Assembly: GCA_965227155.1 (NCBI GenBank)
Contig: OZ245731.1
Location: forward strand, 1,798,001 to 1,862,000
Direction: 5' to 3'
Origin: UBA6059 sp965227155
GTDB lineage: Bacteria; Bacteroidota; Bacteroidia; Cytophagales; Cyclobacteriaceae
Length of the DNA: 64,000 nt
Shown here: positions 16,883-25,954 of the stretch, in pieces
Numbering within the stretch: the stretch's first letter is position 1
Layout: each line of letters starts with the position of its first letter
Translations under genes and position numbers: made by a program
Notes under the pieces: generated by a model
What the model was told of the DNA's origin: nothing
Database searches by the model: none
Seen by the model: only the letters and a program-made list of their open reading frames with translations

Positions 16883-17566
16883 ATGTGGGAAGAATTTCTA
16901 AGTCTCTTTTTTCCTAGGGTTTGTGTGCACTGCCATAAGAATTTGCAGCCTTCTGAGGTTGTGCTTTGCCTTCCTTGCTTTCTGCAATTGCCAAAGTTGG
17001 GCCCCGATGATCAAATTGATAATCCTGTTTTGAAAAAATTTAGAAATCTGGCGTCTATTAAGCATGCTTTTTTCTATCTGCATTACCAGAAGCAGAGTGG
17101 GGTTCAGCATCTTATCAGAAACCTTAAATACAAAAACAGACCGGATATAGGTATCCAATTAGGAAAATGGTTTGGCGAATACTTAAAAGAATATAAGTTA
17201 CACAATCAATTTGATGCTATTATTCCCATACCGCTGCATCCTAGGAAGCAGAAACGCAGGGGTTACAATCAGAGCGAGCAAATAGCAGAAGGGATAAGAG
17301 AAGTGCTGGAGGTTGAAGTTTTATCAAATGTATTGGTAAGAACGAAAGAGACGCAAACCCAAACCAAAAAGCATAAGATCGACAGATGGAATACCATGCA
17401 GTCAATATTTAGTCTGGTTGATCAGGATGCGCTTAAGGATCGGCGTATCATGATTATTGATGATGTGGTCACAACCGGTGCTACCATGGAGTCGGCTGTA
17501 TTGACGGTGCAGCAGGCCAGCCCATCAGCGATAAGTATAGGCGGAATAGCTACAGGAAAGGCATAA
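16883..17566 (+). CDS. comF: ComF-family phosphoribosyltransferase-like protein
   Basis: A 227-residue protein starting MWEEFLSLFFPRVCVHCHKN. An N-terminal zinc knuckle (CVHC, then CLPC) is followed by a phosphoribosyltransferase fold with the PRPP loop RRIMIIDDVVTTGATMES near residues 188-206. ComF proteins are needed for DNA uptake in competence, driving single-stranded DNA import in gram-positives; in Bacteroidota the role is by homology. A start 31 codons further upstream would read into the divergent hypothetical gene and is rejected, because the zinc knuckle begins right after the chosen ATG. The gene ends at a bidirectional terminator. Confidence 0.88.
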   Translation: MWEEFLSLFFPRVCVHCHKNLQPSEVVLCLPCFLQLPKLGPDDQIDNPVLKKFRNLASIKHAFFYLHYQKQSGVQHLIRNLKYKNRPDIGIQLGKWFGEYLKEYKLHNQFDAIIPIPLHPRKQKRRGYNQSEQIAEGIREVLEVEVLSNVLVRTKETQTQTKKHKIDRWNTMQSIFSLVDQDALKDRRIMIIDDVVTTGATMESAVLTVQQASPSAISIGGIATGKA

Positions 17567-17568
17567 AA

Positions 17569-17592
17569 AAAGCCCCTCGGTAGAGGAGCTTT
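17569..17592. terminator. Bidirectional terminator between comF and gldJ
   Basis: AAAGCCCCTC and GAGGAGCTTT pair over 10 bp with one mismatch around a GGTA loop. There is a T-run on the right and seven A's on the left. It serves comF (plus) and gldJ (minus), which converge here. Confidence 0.8.
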
Positions 17593-17615
17593 CGAATGTC
17601 TTGGATATGTGAATC

Positions 17616-18830
17616 TTAGTAGTTGGTACCGGCCTGAATCATTGCGCAACGGAAACCAATGGTTGCCGTACTTGAATCCTGCTCTATAAATCTTCTGGTA
17701 CCAGGAGATAACCAATATGCAACGTCTTTCCATGATCCACCTTTGTAAACTCTAATAGAGTTTGTGATCAGAGAATTAAAGCCTTCAGCATCATAACCTT
17801 GCTCTGAATCAAGGAAATCATTTCTTCGGATCGGGTTGAGATCCTCAAAATCCTGGAACGATAATGGACGATACAAATCCTGTACCCACTCATTTACGTT
17901 TCCAGCCATATTGTACAGACCAAAATCATTTGGAGGATAATCGTAGATGTAAGTGGTGATCATAGCACCATCATTTAGCTTACCGGCGATACCAGCATAG
18001 TCACCACGACCTCTTTTGAAGTTGGCAAGGAAATAACCCATTTTCTTACCGTAAGGATTTCTTAGCGCATGGCCATCCCAAGGGTAAAGTCTTCTATGCG
18101 TTTGGTTTTCGTCTAACCACTGGGTTCCAATAAGTGCTTGTGCAGCGTATTCCCATTCAGCCTCTGTAGGCAGACGATAATTAGGAAGTACAACACCCGT
18201 TTCAAGAGGAATCCTTTGGTTACCACTTTCAGCAGCTGTGTACTCGTCAAGACCAGCATCTTCGGCAAGTTTTAAGTTTACAGTAGTGGTTCTCCATTTT
18301 GCATAGTCATTAGCCTGCAACCAATTAACACCAACTACAGGATAGAACCTGAAACCAGGATAACGCAGATAGTGATCTACATAAGGTGTGTTGTATGCCA
18401 ATTCCTTATACCAAACTGTAGTATCAGGAAGTGCACTCTGATAAAACTCCTCAGAACTGTCAAGCTGCACATAATACATATACTCTAACCAGTGGATGTT
18501 GGCTACTTCTGTTTCATCCATATAGAATGAAGCAACTGTAACGGTTCTTTCCACATTATCACGCGTGTGCATTACATCCTCCTCAAAAGAACCTAATACA
18601 ACTCTACCGCCCTCAATGAACACAAGATTGGGACCTTCAGGCTGACCTCTATAGTCATTAACCTGGAAACCTCCTTCTTCATTATATTCCATACCTGTGG
18701 CAGTACTAATCTTGCCAGGTTCAGAACTTGTGGGGTTTCCACCACCACCAAGAAGGGAACATGAGGCGATAAAAGAAGCACCTCCTACAAAGAGTAAGGC
18801 ACTGTTTATTGCTCGCACTAATTTTTTCAT
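17616..18830 (-). CDS. gldJ: Gliding-motility lipoprotein GldJ-like (SUMF1/FGE fold)
   Basis: A 404-residue lipoprotein with signal MKKLVRAINSALLFVGGASF and lipobox ASC (Cys24), followed by GGGG. The rest is a formylglycine-generating-enzyme-like fold: FYMDETEVANIHWLEY, YPVVGVNWLQANDYAKWR, LPTEAEWEYAA, NMAGNVNEWVQDLYRP and KGGSWKD...GFRCAM near the end. The spacing, especially GPNLVFIEGG and the ALPDTTVWYKELAYNTPYV block, follows GldJ rather than GldK/PorK. GldJ is an outer-membrane lipoprotein needed for type IX secretion and gliding in Flavobacterium, where it stabilises GldK. It is likely non-enzymatic. gldK-N are not in the window. A 145-base gap separates it from mfd. Confidence 0.82.
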   Translation of the reverse strand: MKKLVRAINSALLFVGGASFIASCSLLGGGGNPTSSEPGKISTATGMEYNEEGGFQVNDYRGQPEGPNLVFIEGGRVVLGSFEEDVMHTRDNVERTVTVASFYMDETEVANIHWLEYMYYVQLDSSEEFYQSALPDTTVWYKELAYNTPYVDHYLRYPGFRFYPVVGVNWLQANDYAKWRTTTVNLKLAEDAGLDEYTAAESGNQRIPLETGVVLPNYRLPTEAEWEYAAQALIGTQWLDENQTHRRLYPWDGHALRNPYGKKMGYFLANFKRGRGDYAGIAGKLNDGAMITTYIYDYPPNDFGLYNMAGNVNEWVQDLYRPLSFQDFEDLNPIRRNDFLDSEQGYDAEGFNSLITNSIRVYKGGSWKDVAYWLSPGTRRFIEQDSSTATIGFRCAMIQAGTNY

Positions 18831-18975
18831 AACCTGTTTATTTAATCAAATAGTAGTTCCGAATGAAAACAATTCTTCAATATGCTGAATCAAATTAAAT
18901 ATATCAACCCTTAAAAATAAAACTTCTCATTAGAAAATTACTAATACGTATATTAATAATAGAATTTGACTCTGT

Positions 18976-21900
18976 TTATTGTGCTTTAACCATAGAATGT
19001 TCAAGTATTTCTTCAAGCAAACGAATAGCCTGGTCAACAGATTGTACTTCCTGAAGAATTAGCATCAATTTTGATTTCATTTCTTTCATTCTGCACAATT
19101 TGGGGTGCTGCTGTACATAGGCTAATATACCTCCGAAGACCTCAGATTTGTAATATTTCTCATTGTCACCAGAAACAAAATAGCACCGCAGCGTTTCATT
19201 TTTAAGGCTGATTCTTTCAAAACCGAGTTTTAAGGCGATCCACCTTAGCCTCACGGTTTTGATCAACTCTTCGACTTCTTTCGGCAAAGGCCCAAACCTA
19301 TCAACTATTCCCTGCTGAAATTTTTGAAGTGATGTCTCATCCTCAATATTATCCAGCTGGGTGTATAAGCTGAGCCGCTCAGAAATATTGCTCACATAGG
19401 TTTCAGGAATTAAAATTTCAAGGTCTGTTTCGATATTGCAGTCTGTCACCAACACACTCGCTTTTTCTTTCAGGTCATTTTCAAATAGCTCTCGGAATTG
19501 GGTTTCCTTGAGCTCCTGAATGGCATCATCAAGAATTTTGTGGTACATATCAAAACCCAAATCATTGATAAAGCCACTTTGCTCACCACCCAAAAGGTCA
19601 CCTGCACCTCGGATATCAAGGTCTCGCATGGCAACCTTGAAACCATCCCCCAGGTCAGAAAACTGCTCAAGGGTGGTTAGCCTTTTGCGTGCATCACTGG
19701 TTAAGGTAGATGTAGGTGGGCTTAGCAAATAGCAAAATGCCTTTTTGTTGGATCGGCCCACTCGTCCGCGCATTTGGTGAAGATCCGATAGACCAAACAT
19801 ATGCGCACTATTGATGATAATGGTATTGGCATTAGGAATATCTAAACCAGACTCAATGATGTTGGTACTGACCAACACATCATACTCCCCCTCAATAAAG
19901 CGCATCATCACCTTTTCCAATTTTTCGCCCTCCATCTGACCATGGGCAATGCCAATCCTTGCATCCGGTACAAGTCGGTGAATAATATTGGCAACTTCCT
20001 CTATATTCTGTATTCGATTATGCACAAAAAATACCTGACCACCTCTTCTCAACTCAAAACTGATTGCATCACGCATTATTTCTTCATTGAATGTATGAAG
20101 CTCAGTGGTCACCGGCTGCCGGTTGGGTGGTGGTGTGGAAATGACACTCAGGTCACGAGCGCCCATCAGTGAAAAATGGAGTGTTCGGGGAATCGGTGTA
20201 GCGGTTAGGGTCAGCGTATCAATATTCACCTTATATTGACGAAGCTTTTCCTTGACTTTGACACCAAATTTTTGCTCTTCATCAATAACCAGCAAACCAA
20301 TATCTTTGAATTTCACATCTTTATTGACGATGCGGTGAGTACCGATGAGAATATCAACCTCCCCTTTTTCTACTCTTTTCAGAATTTCTTTGATTGTTTT
20401 GGTAGAGCGAAAACGGTTAATGTATTCCACTTCCACCGGAAATGTAGAGAGCCTTTCCTTGAAAGTACGGTAATGCTGCATGGCTAAAATGGTAGTGGGC
20501 ACAAGTATAGCCACCTGCTTTCCACTTGCTACCGCTTTGAATGCCGCTCTAATGGCAACTTCTGTTTTGCCAAAACCTACATCTCCGCATACCAACCGGT
20601 CCATGGGGTGTGGCTGTGCCATATCCTGCTTTACATCTTGAGTGGCAGATGCCTGGTCAGGGGTATCCTGGTAGATAAAAGAGGATTCCAACTCGGCTTG
20701 GAGGAAGTCATCCGCTGGAAAGGCAAAACCAGGGCTGGCTTTTCTTTTGGCATAAAGGTTAATCAGATCTTTGGCGATAACCTGAACCTTTTTCTTGACT
20801 CGCTTTTTCTTATTTTCCCAATCCTGACTGCCCAGTTTGCTGATGTTGGGCGGTACCCCTTCCTTGCCGCTGTATTTTGAAACCTTGTGTAGCGAATGGA
20901 CACTGATGTAAAGCAAGTCATCATCCCGATATACCAGCCGCATGGCTTCCTGCTTTCTACCATTGATGTCAACGGAATCCAGCCCGGCAAATCGGCCAAT
21001 GCCATAATCTACGTGCACCACATAATCGCCCGGCTGAAGATTTTTGACCTCTTTTAAGGTTAATGCTTTGGATTTGCTGTGTTTCTTTTTGGTTTGATAT
21101 CTGTGGAACCGATCAAAAAGCTGGTGATCAGTATAGCAAAGAATGGAAAGGTTGTGATCAACGAAACCGCCACGGAGGTCAAGGTTTAGCTCAGCAAATT
21201 CCAGCATTGGATCTAACTCTTCGAAAATCATGCGAAGGCGCGTAAGCTGCTTTTCACTATCGGCAGTAATTATAGGTTTGATACCCTTGCCATGAAGCTC
21301 ATTAAGGTTTTCGGCAATCATTTCGAAGTTTTTCCCAAAAGATGGTTGAGGCTTACATGGGTAATCTATGGTTTCATTGGCCGGTTGGTAAAAGCGGTTG
21401 CCAAATTCTATTTTTACATAAGGCGCAATATTTTCAGAAAAGCTAGTGCCTGTTTCGAAGATTTCACTAGGTTTTAAGATGATCTCCGTATCCCCGCTGT
21501 TCTTGAGAATGGTATCAAAGCTATTCTCTGCGCGCTCGAAATATTTATCAATGGTATCAATGGTAAGCTGGTAATCTTTTATCCAAACTTTGGTGTTTTT
21601 TGGAATAAAACTCAAAAACGATTGCCTTTGCTCCCTCAGTAGCCGTGTTTGGATATTTGGGATGATATTGACCTGCTTTTTTTCCTCTTCCGAAAGCTGG
21701 GATACCGGATCGAATGTGCGGATACTCTCCACCTCATCTCCAAATAGCTCCAGTCGGTATGGTTTTTCACTTGCAAATGAAAATATGTCAATGATACCGC
21801 CTCTTACAGAATACTGTCCGGGTTCATAAACAAAATCAGTCTTGTCAAAATCATAGGTAAGCAAAAGCTCTGAAAGGAATTCGATATCAACAGAATCGCC

Positions 21901-22353
21901 GATAGAGGCTGAAAAAGTATTCTTAAGCAGAGATGATTTGTTGATGACTTTTTCTGTAAGTGCCTCTGGATAGGTAACTATAAGCTCACCGTTTCTGGAT
22001 TTATGGTTTAGCCGATTAAGGATTTCGGCACGCATCAATACATTGGCATTCTCGATTTCTTCGAATTGATAAGGCCGTTTGTAGCTGCCAGGGAATAAAA
22101 ATATTTCCTTATCCGGAATCAGGCTTTGAAGATCATTGGCAAAGTAAGCGGCCTCTTCCTTTTCATGTAAGATGAAAAGATGATTTTGATGTTCAGATTT
22201 AAATACTGCAGCAGCAAGAATTGCGTCTATACTGCCGGCACATCCTTTGAGATGTATAGTGCGGTCTTCATTGGGCTTAATGTACTCTCCCAAAGTTTGC
22301 ACAATGCTGTCCTGACGATATAAATGCAGAAAATCTTTAAGCTTCAAAACCAA
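18976..22353 (-). CDS. mfd: Transcription-repair coupling factor Mfd
   Basis: A 1125-residue protein of normal Mfd length. The N-terminal UvrB-like region includes YEPGQYSVRGGIIDIFSF. The CarD-like RNA-polymerase-interacting domain starts with LQPGDYVVHVDYGIGRF near residue 440. The RecG-like translocase has Walker A GDVGFGKTE near residue 595, a DEEQ box near 690 and motif VI region QMRGRVGRSNKKAFCY. A TRCF C-terminal domain ends the protein. Mfd pushes stalled RNA polymerase off damaged DNA and recruits UvrA. It is transcribed alone or with gldJ downstream. Confidence 0.96.
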   Translation of the reverse strand: MVLKLKDFLHLYRQDSIVQTLGEYIKPNEDRTIHLKGCAGSIDAILAAAVFKSEHQNHLFILHEKEEAAYFANDLQSLIPDKEIFLFPGSYKRPYQFEEIENANVLMRAEILNRLNHKSRNGELIVTYPEALTEKVINKSSLLKNTFSASIGDSVDIEFLSELLLTYDFDKTDFVYEPGQYSVRGGIIDIFSFASEKPYRLELFGDEVESIRTFDPVSQLSEEEKKQVNIIPNIQTRLLREQRQSFLSFIPKNTKVWIKDYQLTIDTIDKYFERAENSFDTILKNSGDTEIILKPSEIFETGTSFSENIAPYVKIEFGNRFYQPANETIDYPCKPQPSFGKNFEMIAENLNELHGKGIKPIITADSEKQLTRLRMIFEELDPMLEFAELNLDLRGGFVDHNLSILCYTDHQLFDRFHRYQTKKKHSKSKALTLKEVKNLQPGDYVVHVDYGIGRFAGLDSVDINGRKQEAMRLVYRDDDLLYISVHSLHKVSKYSGKEGVPPNISKLGSQDWENKKKRVKKKVQVIAKDLINLYAKRKASPGFAFPADDFLQAELESSFIYQDTPDQASATQDVKQDMAQPHPMDRLVCGDVGFGKTEVAIRAAFKAVASGKQVAILVPTTILAMQHYRTFKERLSTFPVEVEYINRFRSTKTIKEILKRVEKGEVDILIGTHRIVNKDVKFKDIGLLVIDEEQKFGVKVKEKLRQYKVNIDTLTLTATPIPRTLHFSLMGARDLSVISTPPPNRQPVTTELHTFNEEIMRDAISFELRRGGQVFFVHNRIQNIEEVANIIHRLVPDARIGIAHGQMEGEKLEKVMMRFIEGEYDVLVSTNIIESGLDIPNANTIIINSAHMFGLSDLHQMRGRVGRSNKKAFCYLLSPPTSTLTSDARKRLTTLEQFSDLGDGFKVAMRDLDIRGAGDLLGGEQSGFINDLGFDMYHKILDDAIQELKETQFRELFENDLKEKASVLVTDCNIETDLEILIPETYVSNISERLSLYTQLDNIEDETSLQKFQQGIVDRFGPLPKEVEELIKTVRLRWIALKLGFERISLKNETLRCYFVSGDNEKYYKSEVFGGILAYVQQHPKLCRMKEMKSKLMLILQEVQSVDQAIRLLEEILEHSMVKAQ

Positions 22354-22380
22354 AATTTTATTGAGGCGTGCAAAGCTAGT

Positions 22381-22398
22381 GGATTAAACATTTAATCC
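22381..22398. promoter_or_regulatory. Perfect inverted repeat between mfd and coxIII-like gene
   Basis: GGATTAAA and TTTAATCC, 8-bp perfect arms around CA, lie 28 bases upstream of the mfd ATG in the divergent gap (22354-22498). This would suit an operator. A transcription terminator is unlikely because neither flank ends a gene. Confidence 0.35.
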
Positions 22399-22498
22399 AT
22401 TGATCACACTTTACAGTTGAATTATCAAACGAGAATCAACTTTAGCACCAATAGTGAAACTTCGCAGTGGTTTATTGGTTTAGTATTGTTACAACTCC

Positions 22499-23137
22499 AT
22501 GGAAAGCAACGAACGAAAACATGAAACCAGGCCAATAGCCCGACAAACGGCTATTGAGAAAATAGAAAAGCTGCATCCTTATCAGCTGATTCTATATTTA
22601 TCATTATTGGGCAGCGGGATTATTTTTTTCTTTTTGTTGATAGCACATTTTGCAACACGACCACAAGATATTTCTGCTGATAATTTTATCCTGCCAAAGC
22701 AATTTATTTTCAGCACCATCATCATTTTAGCTTCATCCTTTGTACTGAGCCATACCCAAAGGCTATTTCAGGAGGAGAAAATGAAGGCCTTGCGAAATAA
22801 TATTGGCCTGGGTATCGTACTCGGTTTGGCGTTTGCCATTAGTCAATATGTAGGTTGGCTGAGTATGGTGGATAAAGGAATTCTGTTTGAAGGTAGAACA
22901 GGTGGTGTTTATATGTATATCCTTAGTGGATTGCATTTTATTCACATGCTGGGAGGCATCATTTTTATGCTGATCACATTTGTAGAAATGAATAAGATTT
23001 CACGGGATCCTATCAAAAGTCTGGTTGCCACGACCAATCCATATCAAAAGCTCAAAATTCAGTTGTTGGTAGCCTACTGGCATTACCTTGATTTTACATG
23101 GGTGGTAGTATTCTTCTATTTTCTGTTTAGTTATTAG
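22499..23137 (+). CDS. Orphan cytochrome c oxidase subunit III-like protein
   Basis: A 212-residue membrane protein with five hydrophobic segments (about 32-52, 70-88, 102-122, 138-160 and 188-211). It has the subunit-III features SGLHFIHMLGG in the fourth segment and YWHYLDFTWVVVFFYF in the last, matching the C-terminal part of heme-copper oxidase subunit III. Subunit III binds no metal and stabilises proton uptake of the oxidase. No other oxidase subunits are nearby, so it is either dispersed or a paralogue. The charged N-terminal tail (about 30 residues) is cytoplasmic. A strong terminator follows. Confidence 0.82.
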   Translation: MESNERKHETRPIARQTAIEKIEKLHPYQLILYLSLLGSGIIFFFLLIAHFATRPQDISADNFILPKQFIFSTIIILASSFVLSHTQRLFQEEKMKALRNNIGLGIVLGLAFAISQYVGWLSMVDKGILFEGRTGGVYMYILSGLHFIHMLGGIIFMLITFVEMNKISRDPIKSLVATTNPYQKLKIQLLVAYWHYLDFTWVVVFFYFLFSY

Positions 23138-23215
23138 ACAAATCATATAACCATCTAGATATTAATACGTTATATAAAGTACAATTCAAGTAAGAATAGG
23201 TTAGGTTGGTGATTT

Positions 23216-23246
23216 AGCGCGCTTCTCTTTTGAGGGCGCGCTTTTT
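23216..23246 (+). terminator. Intrinsic terminator after coxIII-like gene
   Basis: AGCGCGC (23216-23222) and GCGCGCT (23236-23242) form a 7-bp G+C-rich stem with a 13-base loop, followed by a T-run. A second small hairpin, CCCAAC-TTAT-GTTGGG, at 23273-23288 lies in the leader of the next gene. Confidence 0.8.
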
Positions 23247-23326
23247 CTTTTAGCAGGTTTTACAATTCAATACCCAACTTATGTTGGGAATAAAAACCGC
23301 TCTGGCTTTCTTTGCCTAAAAAAACC

Positions 23327-24091
23327 ATGCGCCATATAATCTTATTCGTCTTGCTGCTCTTTTCGTACACCACATCACTAGCCTGGGGTAAAACGGGCCA
23401 CCGCATAGTGGGACAGATCGCAGAGAATCATCTTACGGCAGAGGCAAAAGCCAATATTGCAAAAATATTGGGTCATGAGTCCCTGGCCATGGTGTCTAAC
23501 TACATGGATTTTATTAAAGCGGATAGGAGATATAATCATATGAATCCATGGCACTACTGCACTATACCCGATGGTATGACTTACGAAGAAGCAGGTACAC
23601 CAGAAGAGGGAGATGCAATACAAACTATATATCGCCTGATTGAGGAATTGAAATCCAAAAACTTCACAGATGAGGATGAGGCTTTCGCATTGAAATGCCT
23701 TGTGCATCTGGTAGGAGATGTACACCAACCCTTGCATGTGGGTAATGGCAAGGATAAAGGAGGGAATGATGAGGTATTGGAGTTTATGTATGAGTCCACA
23801 AACCTCCATAGAATTTGGGATAGCGACCTGATTGATCACCAACAGCTAAGTTATACCGAATATGCAGTAGCCATTGATTATTTTGATAATGCTACCGTAA
23901 ATAAACTACAGCAAGATGATGTAATGGTATGGATATATGAATCCAGGGATTTAAGATCCCAGGTATATGATTTTCCTTCAAATCAGCGGCTCAGCTGGGG
24001 CTATATCTACGATAACATCGGCACTGTAGATAGAAGGCTAGCAGAAGCGGGTGTACGTTTGGCTGGTATTTTAAATGCGATATACGGATAA
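23327..24091 (+). CDS. Secreted S1/P1-type nuclease
   Basis: A 254-residue protein. The signal peptide MRHIILFVLLLFSYTTSLA is followed at once by WGKTGHRIVGQIAE; the N-terminal Trp of the mature enzyme and the nearby His are zinc ligands in the P1 nuclease family. Further zinc residues fit HMNPWHYC, HLVGDVHQPLHVG and NLHRIWDSDLI. The family has three zinc ions and cleaves single-stranded DNA and RNA and removes 3' phosphates; the enzyme would act in the periplasm or outside. A TTG five codons earlier is in frame but the ATG fits the signal peptide better. Confidence 0.9.
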   Translation: MRHIILFVLLLFSYTTSLAWGKTGHRIVGQIAENHLTAEAKANIAKILGHESLAMVSNYMDFIKADRRYNHMNPWHYCTIPDGMTYEEAGTPEEGDAIQTIYRLIEELKSKNFTDEDEAFALKCLVHLVGDVHQPLHVGNGKDKGGNDEVLEFMYESTNLHRIWDSDLIDHQQLSYTEYAVAIDYFDNATVNKLQQDDVMVWIYESRDLRSQVYDFPSNQRLSWGYIYDNIGTVDRRLAEAGVRLAGILNAIYG

Positions 24092-24120
24092 TATCCTACC
24101 AGAAAGAAAACAATTTCATT

Positions 24121-24147
24121 AGGACACGGCTTTATTGCAGGTGTCCT
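24121..24147 (+). other. Hairpin overlapping the start of the next gene
   Basis: AGGACAC (24121-24127) and GTGTCCT (24141-24147) pair perfectly over 7 bp with a 13-base loop. The right arm contains the likely GTG start of the following lipoprotein gene and the loop contains the alternative TTG. There is no T-run, so a terminator is unlikely. It could lower translation of the downstream gene; that is inference. Confidence 0.3.
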
Positions 24148-24599
24148 ACTCTAAAATATTTTATCTATACCTCATGTTTTTCGCTACCACCTGTAGCCCT
24201 GCTATAAAGTATGGGTCACATGCTGGTCTCTCATTGGAGGAAACGGCTAAAAGCTTCGCAGCGTCTCATTTGTTGCATAACTATGAAAAATCAACGGTAG
24301 GTATTCAGGCCTCATGGGCATATTTATCAGATGATTTTCAAAAAGAATTGGGCTCCATCGAAAACTTTGTGTTGCTGATGCATACCAGAGACTATTTACC
24401 CATGCTGCAGTCAAAGCGTACCCAGATTCTACTCACCCACCAATACAACAAAGACTGGGCTGACCTATCGATATTGATTCATACCAAGCAGGGAACCTCT
24501 CAATATATTTTGGAGCTGCGCAGAAATCACGAAAAAGCCTGGCAAATTCATGCAATCACACCTGTTTCGAAAAACAAGGAAACGCTAATCTCTACCTAA
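24141..24599 (+). CDS. Small predicted lipoprotein, function unknown
   Basis: About 152 residues. The N-terminus (VSYSKIFYLYLMFFATTC) looks like a lipoprotein signal with Cys after FATT. No ATG precedes the signal; GTG at 24141 or TTG at 24135 must serve as start. The mature part has LSLEETAKSFAASHLLHNYE and a C-terminal beta stretch (SQYILELRRNHEKAWQIHAI), suggestive of an NTF2/DUF4864-like fold, but I cannot assign it firmly. It follows the nuclease by 49 bases on the same strand. Confidence 0.6.
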   Translation: MSYSKIFYLYLMFFATTCSPAIKYGSHAGLSLEETAKSFAASHLLHNYEKSTVGIQASWAYLSDDFQKELGSIENFVLLMHTRDYLPMLQSKRTQILLTHQYNKDWADLSILIHTKQGTSQYILELRRNHEKAWQIHAITPVSKNKETLIST

Positions 24600-24715
24600 G
24601 CCAAGGCATTCAGTGTTGGATAAACTACAGATTCATTTGTTTGGAAAACTATTCATCAATGCGTCGTTTTGATAAATCCATCACCTTATTACCTTTAGGC
24701 TAATTTTACAGGACT

Positions 24716-25477
24716 ATGTATATAAATCTTTCAGGCCTAAATATTATTGTGACCGGAGCGAGTAGGGGTATTGGCAAAGCTATTGCCTCCAAGCTGGCTG
24801 AGGCAGGTGCCACAGTCATTGTGCATTACAATAAAAATGTAAGGGAGGCAGAGAACCTGGCTCATGTATTGGGCAATGAATCCAAAGCTTTTCAGGCAGA
24901 CTTATCAAAGCCTGACGAGGTTGCCAGTTTCTTTGATCGGGTGATTCTGGAATATGGCAATATTGAAATCTTAGTGAATAATGCCGGAGTTGCCCTTCCA
25001 TCCACCATCAACCAGTCGGATGAAGCATGGATACAGGAATGGCAGACAACTATGAGTGTAAACCTTACAGCCGCAGGGATTTTATGCAAAAAAGCCATTC
25101 AGCATTTTCTGAAGCGCGGTGCAGCAGGTAGGATCATCAATATCAGCTCAAGAGCTGCTTTTAGGGGGGATACTGAAGATTACCTGGCCTATGCAGCGAG
25201 TAAGGCTGGTCTGGTAGCTTTGACCCGCTCTATTGCCCGGGCTTACGGCAAAGAGGGCATTAAGGCATTTAATATTGCGCCGGGATTTGTGCGCACAGAT
25301 ATGGCTCGTGAATTCATTGAGAAATACGGAGAGGGCTTTGCCACAGATGATATTGCTCTGGAAAGGCTCACTGAGCCTAAAGACATAGCTCCGATGGTAA
25401 CATTTTTAGCCAGTGGTATGGCTGACCACTCCACCGGCTGTACTATTGACATCAACGCAGGTAGCTACGTGCATTAA
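24716..25477 (+). CDS. Short-chain dehydrogenase/reductase (FabG-like)
   Basis: A 253-residue classical SDR. The cofactor motif TGASRGIG is at residues 13-20, NNAGVA is the structural motif near 90, the catalytic Ser is in INISSRAAF and the catalytic YAASKAG gives Tyr-x-x-x-Lys. The end INAGSYVH is also typical. It would reduce or oxidise a carbonyl/hydroxyl with NAD(P)H; the substrate is unknown. The A/R-rich segment after the cofactor site suggests NADPH, but this is weak. It converges with the VOC gene with a 4-base overlap. Confidence 0.88.
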   Translation: MYINLSGLNIIVTGASRGIGKAIASKLAEAGATVIVHYNKNVREAENLAHVLGNESKAFQADLSKPDEVASFFDRVILEYGNIEILVNNAGVALPSTINQSDEAWIQEWQTTMSVNLTAAGILCKKAIQHFLKRGAAGRIINISSRAAFRGDTEDYLAYAASKAGLVALTRSIARAYGKEGIKAFNIAPGFVRTDMAREFIEKYGEGFATDDIALERLTEPKDIAPMVTFLASGMADHSTGCTIDINAGSYVH

Positions 25478-25896
25478 TCCACTGCGAAGATTTTCGCAGG
25501 ATCTTTGAAAGTTTTGAACTCAAGCGCATTACCACTAGGATCAAGGAAAAACATAGTGGCCTGCTCACCAGCCTGACCCTTAAAGCGGGTATGTGGCTCA
25601 ATGATAAAGCTTATGTTTTCTGTCTTTAGCTTGTCGGCGAGTGCATGCCATTGGTTCCACTCCAAAATAGCCCCAAAATGTCTGACCGGCACATTGTCAC
25701 CATCTACTTCATTGGTGAGTGCATCTTTTAACTCATCAGGCTTCACGTGGGCACTAAGCTGATGGCCGAAAAAATCAAAATCAATCCATTTGTCGGTATT
25801 CCTACCTATTTTACACCCTAAAAGCCCCCCATAGAAAGACCGGGTATCTTCGATGTTTTTAACCGGAAAAGCAAGATGAAAAGGTGTTTGCATCAT
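25474..25896 (-). CDS. VOC-superfamily (glyoxalase/bleomycin-resistance-like) protein
   Basis: About 140 residues starting MMQTPFHLAFPVKNIEDTRS. The fold repeats two beta-alpha-beta-beta-beta modules: the first has HLAFPV with the metal-ligand His position, the second RHFGAILEW and the C-terminal FFLDPSGNALEFKTF with the final Glu ligand. It may be a dioxygenase, glyoxalase-like enzyme or binding protein; the substrate cannot be read. A TTG 14 codons upstream would extend it but the VOC fold begins at the chosen ATG. Confidence 0.85.
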   Translation of the reverse strand: MMQTPFHLAFPVKNIEDTRSFYGGLLGCKIGRNTDKWIDFDFFGHQLSAHVKPDELKDALTNEVDGDNVPVRHFGAILEWNQWHALADKLKTENISFIIEPHTRFKGQAGEQATMFFLDPSGNALEFKTFKDPAKIFAVD

Positions 25897-25954
25897 ATTA
25901 GATTTGTTTTCCGTAAATCTAGGCAATGAAAATTTCAAACATAAGAATTTTTAC

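Noticed and set aside
25741..25756. Further parS-like CACGTG site
   Set aside because: Only the central CACGTG matches; flanking bases do not fit the TGTT/AACA arms, and it is inside the VOC gene.
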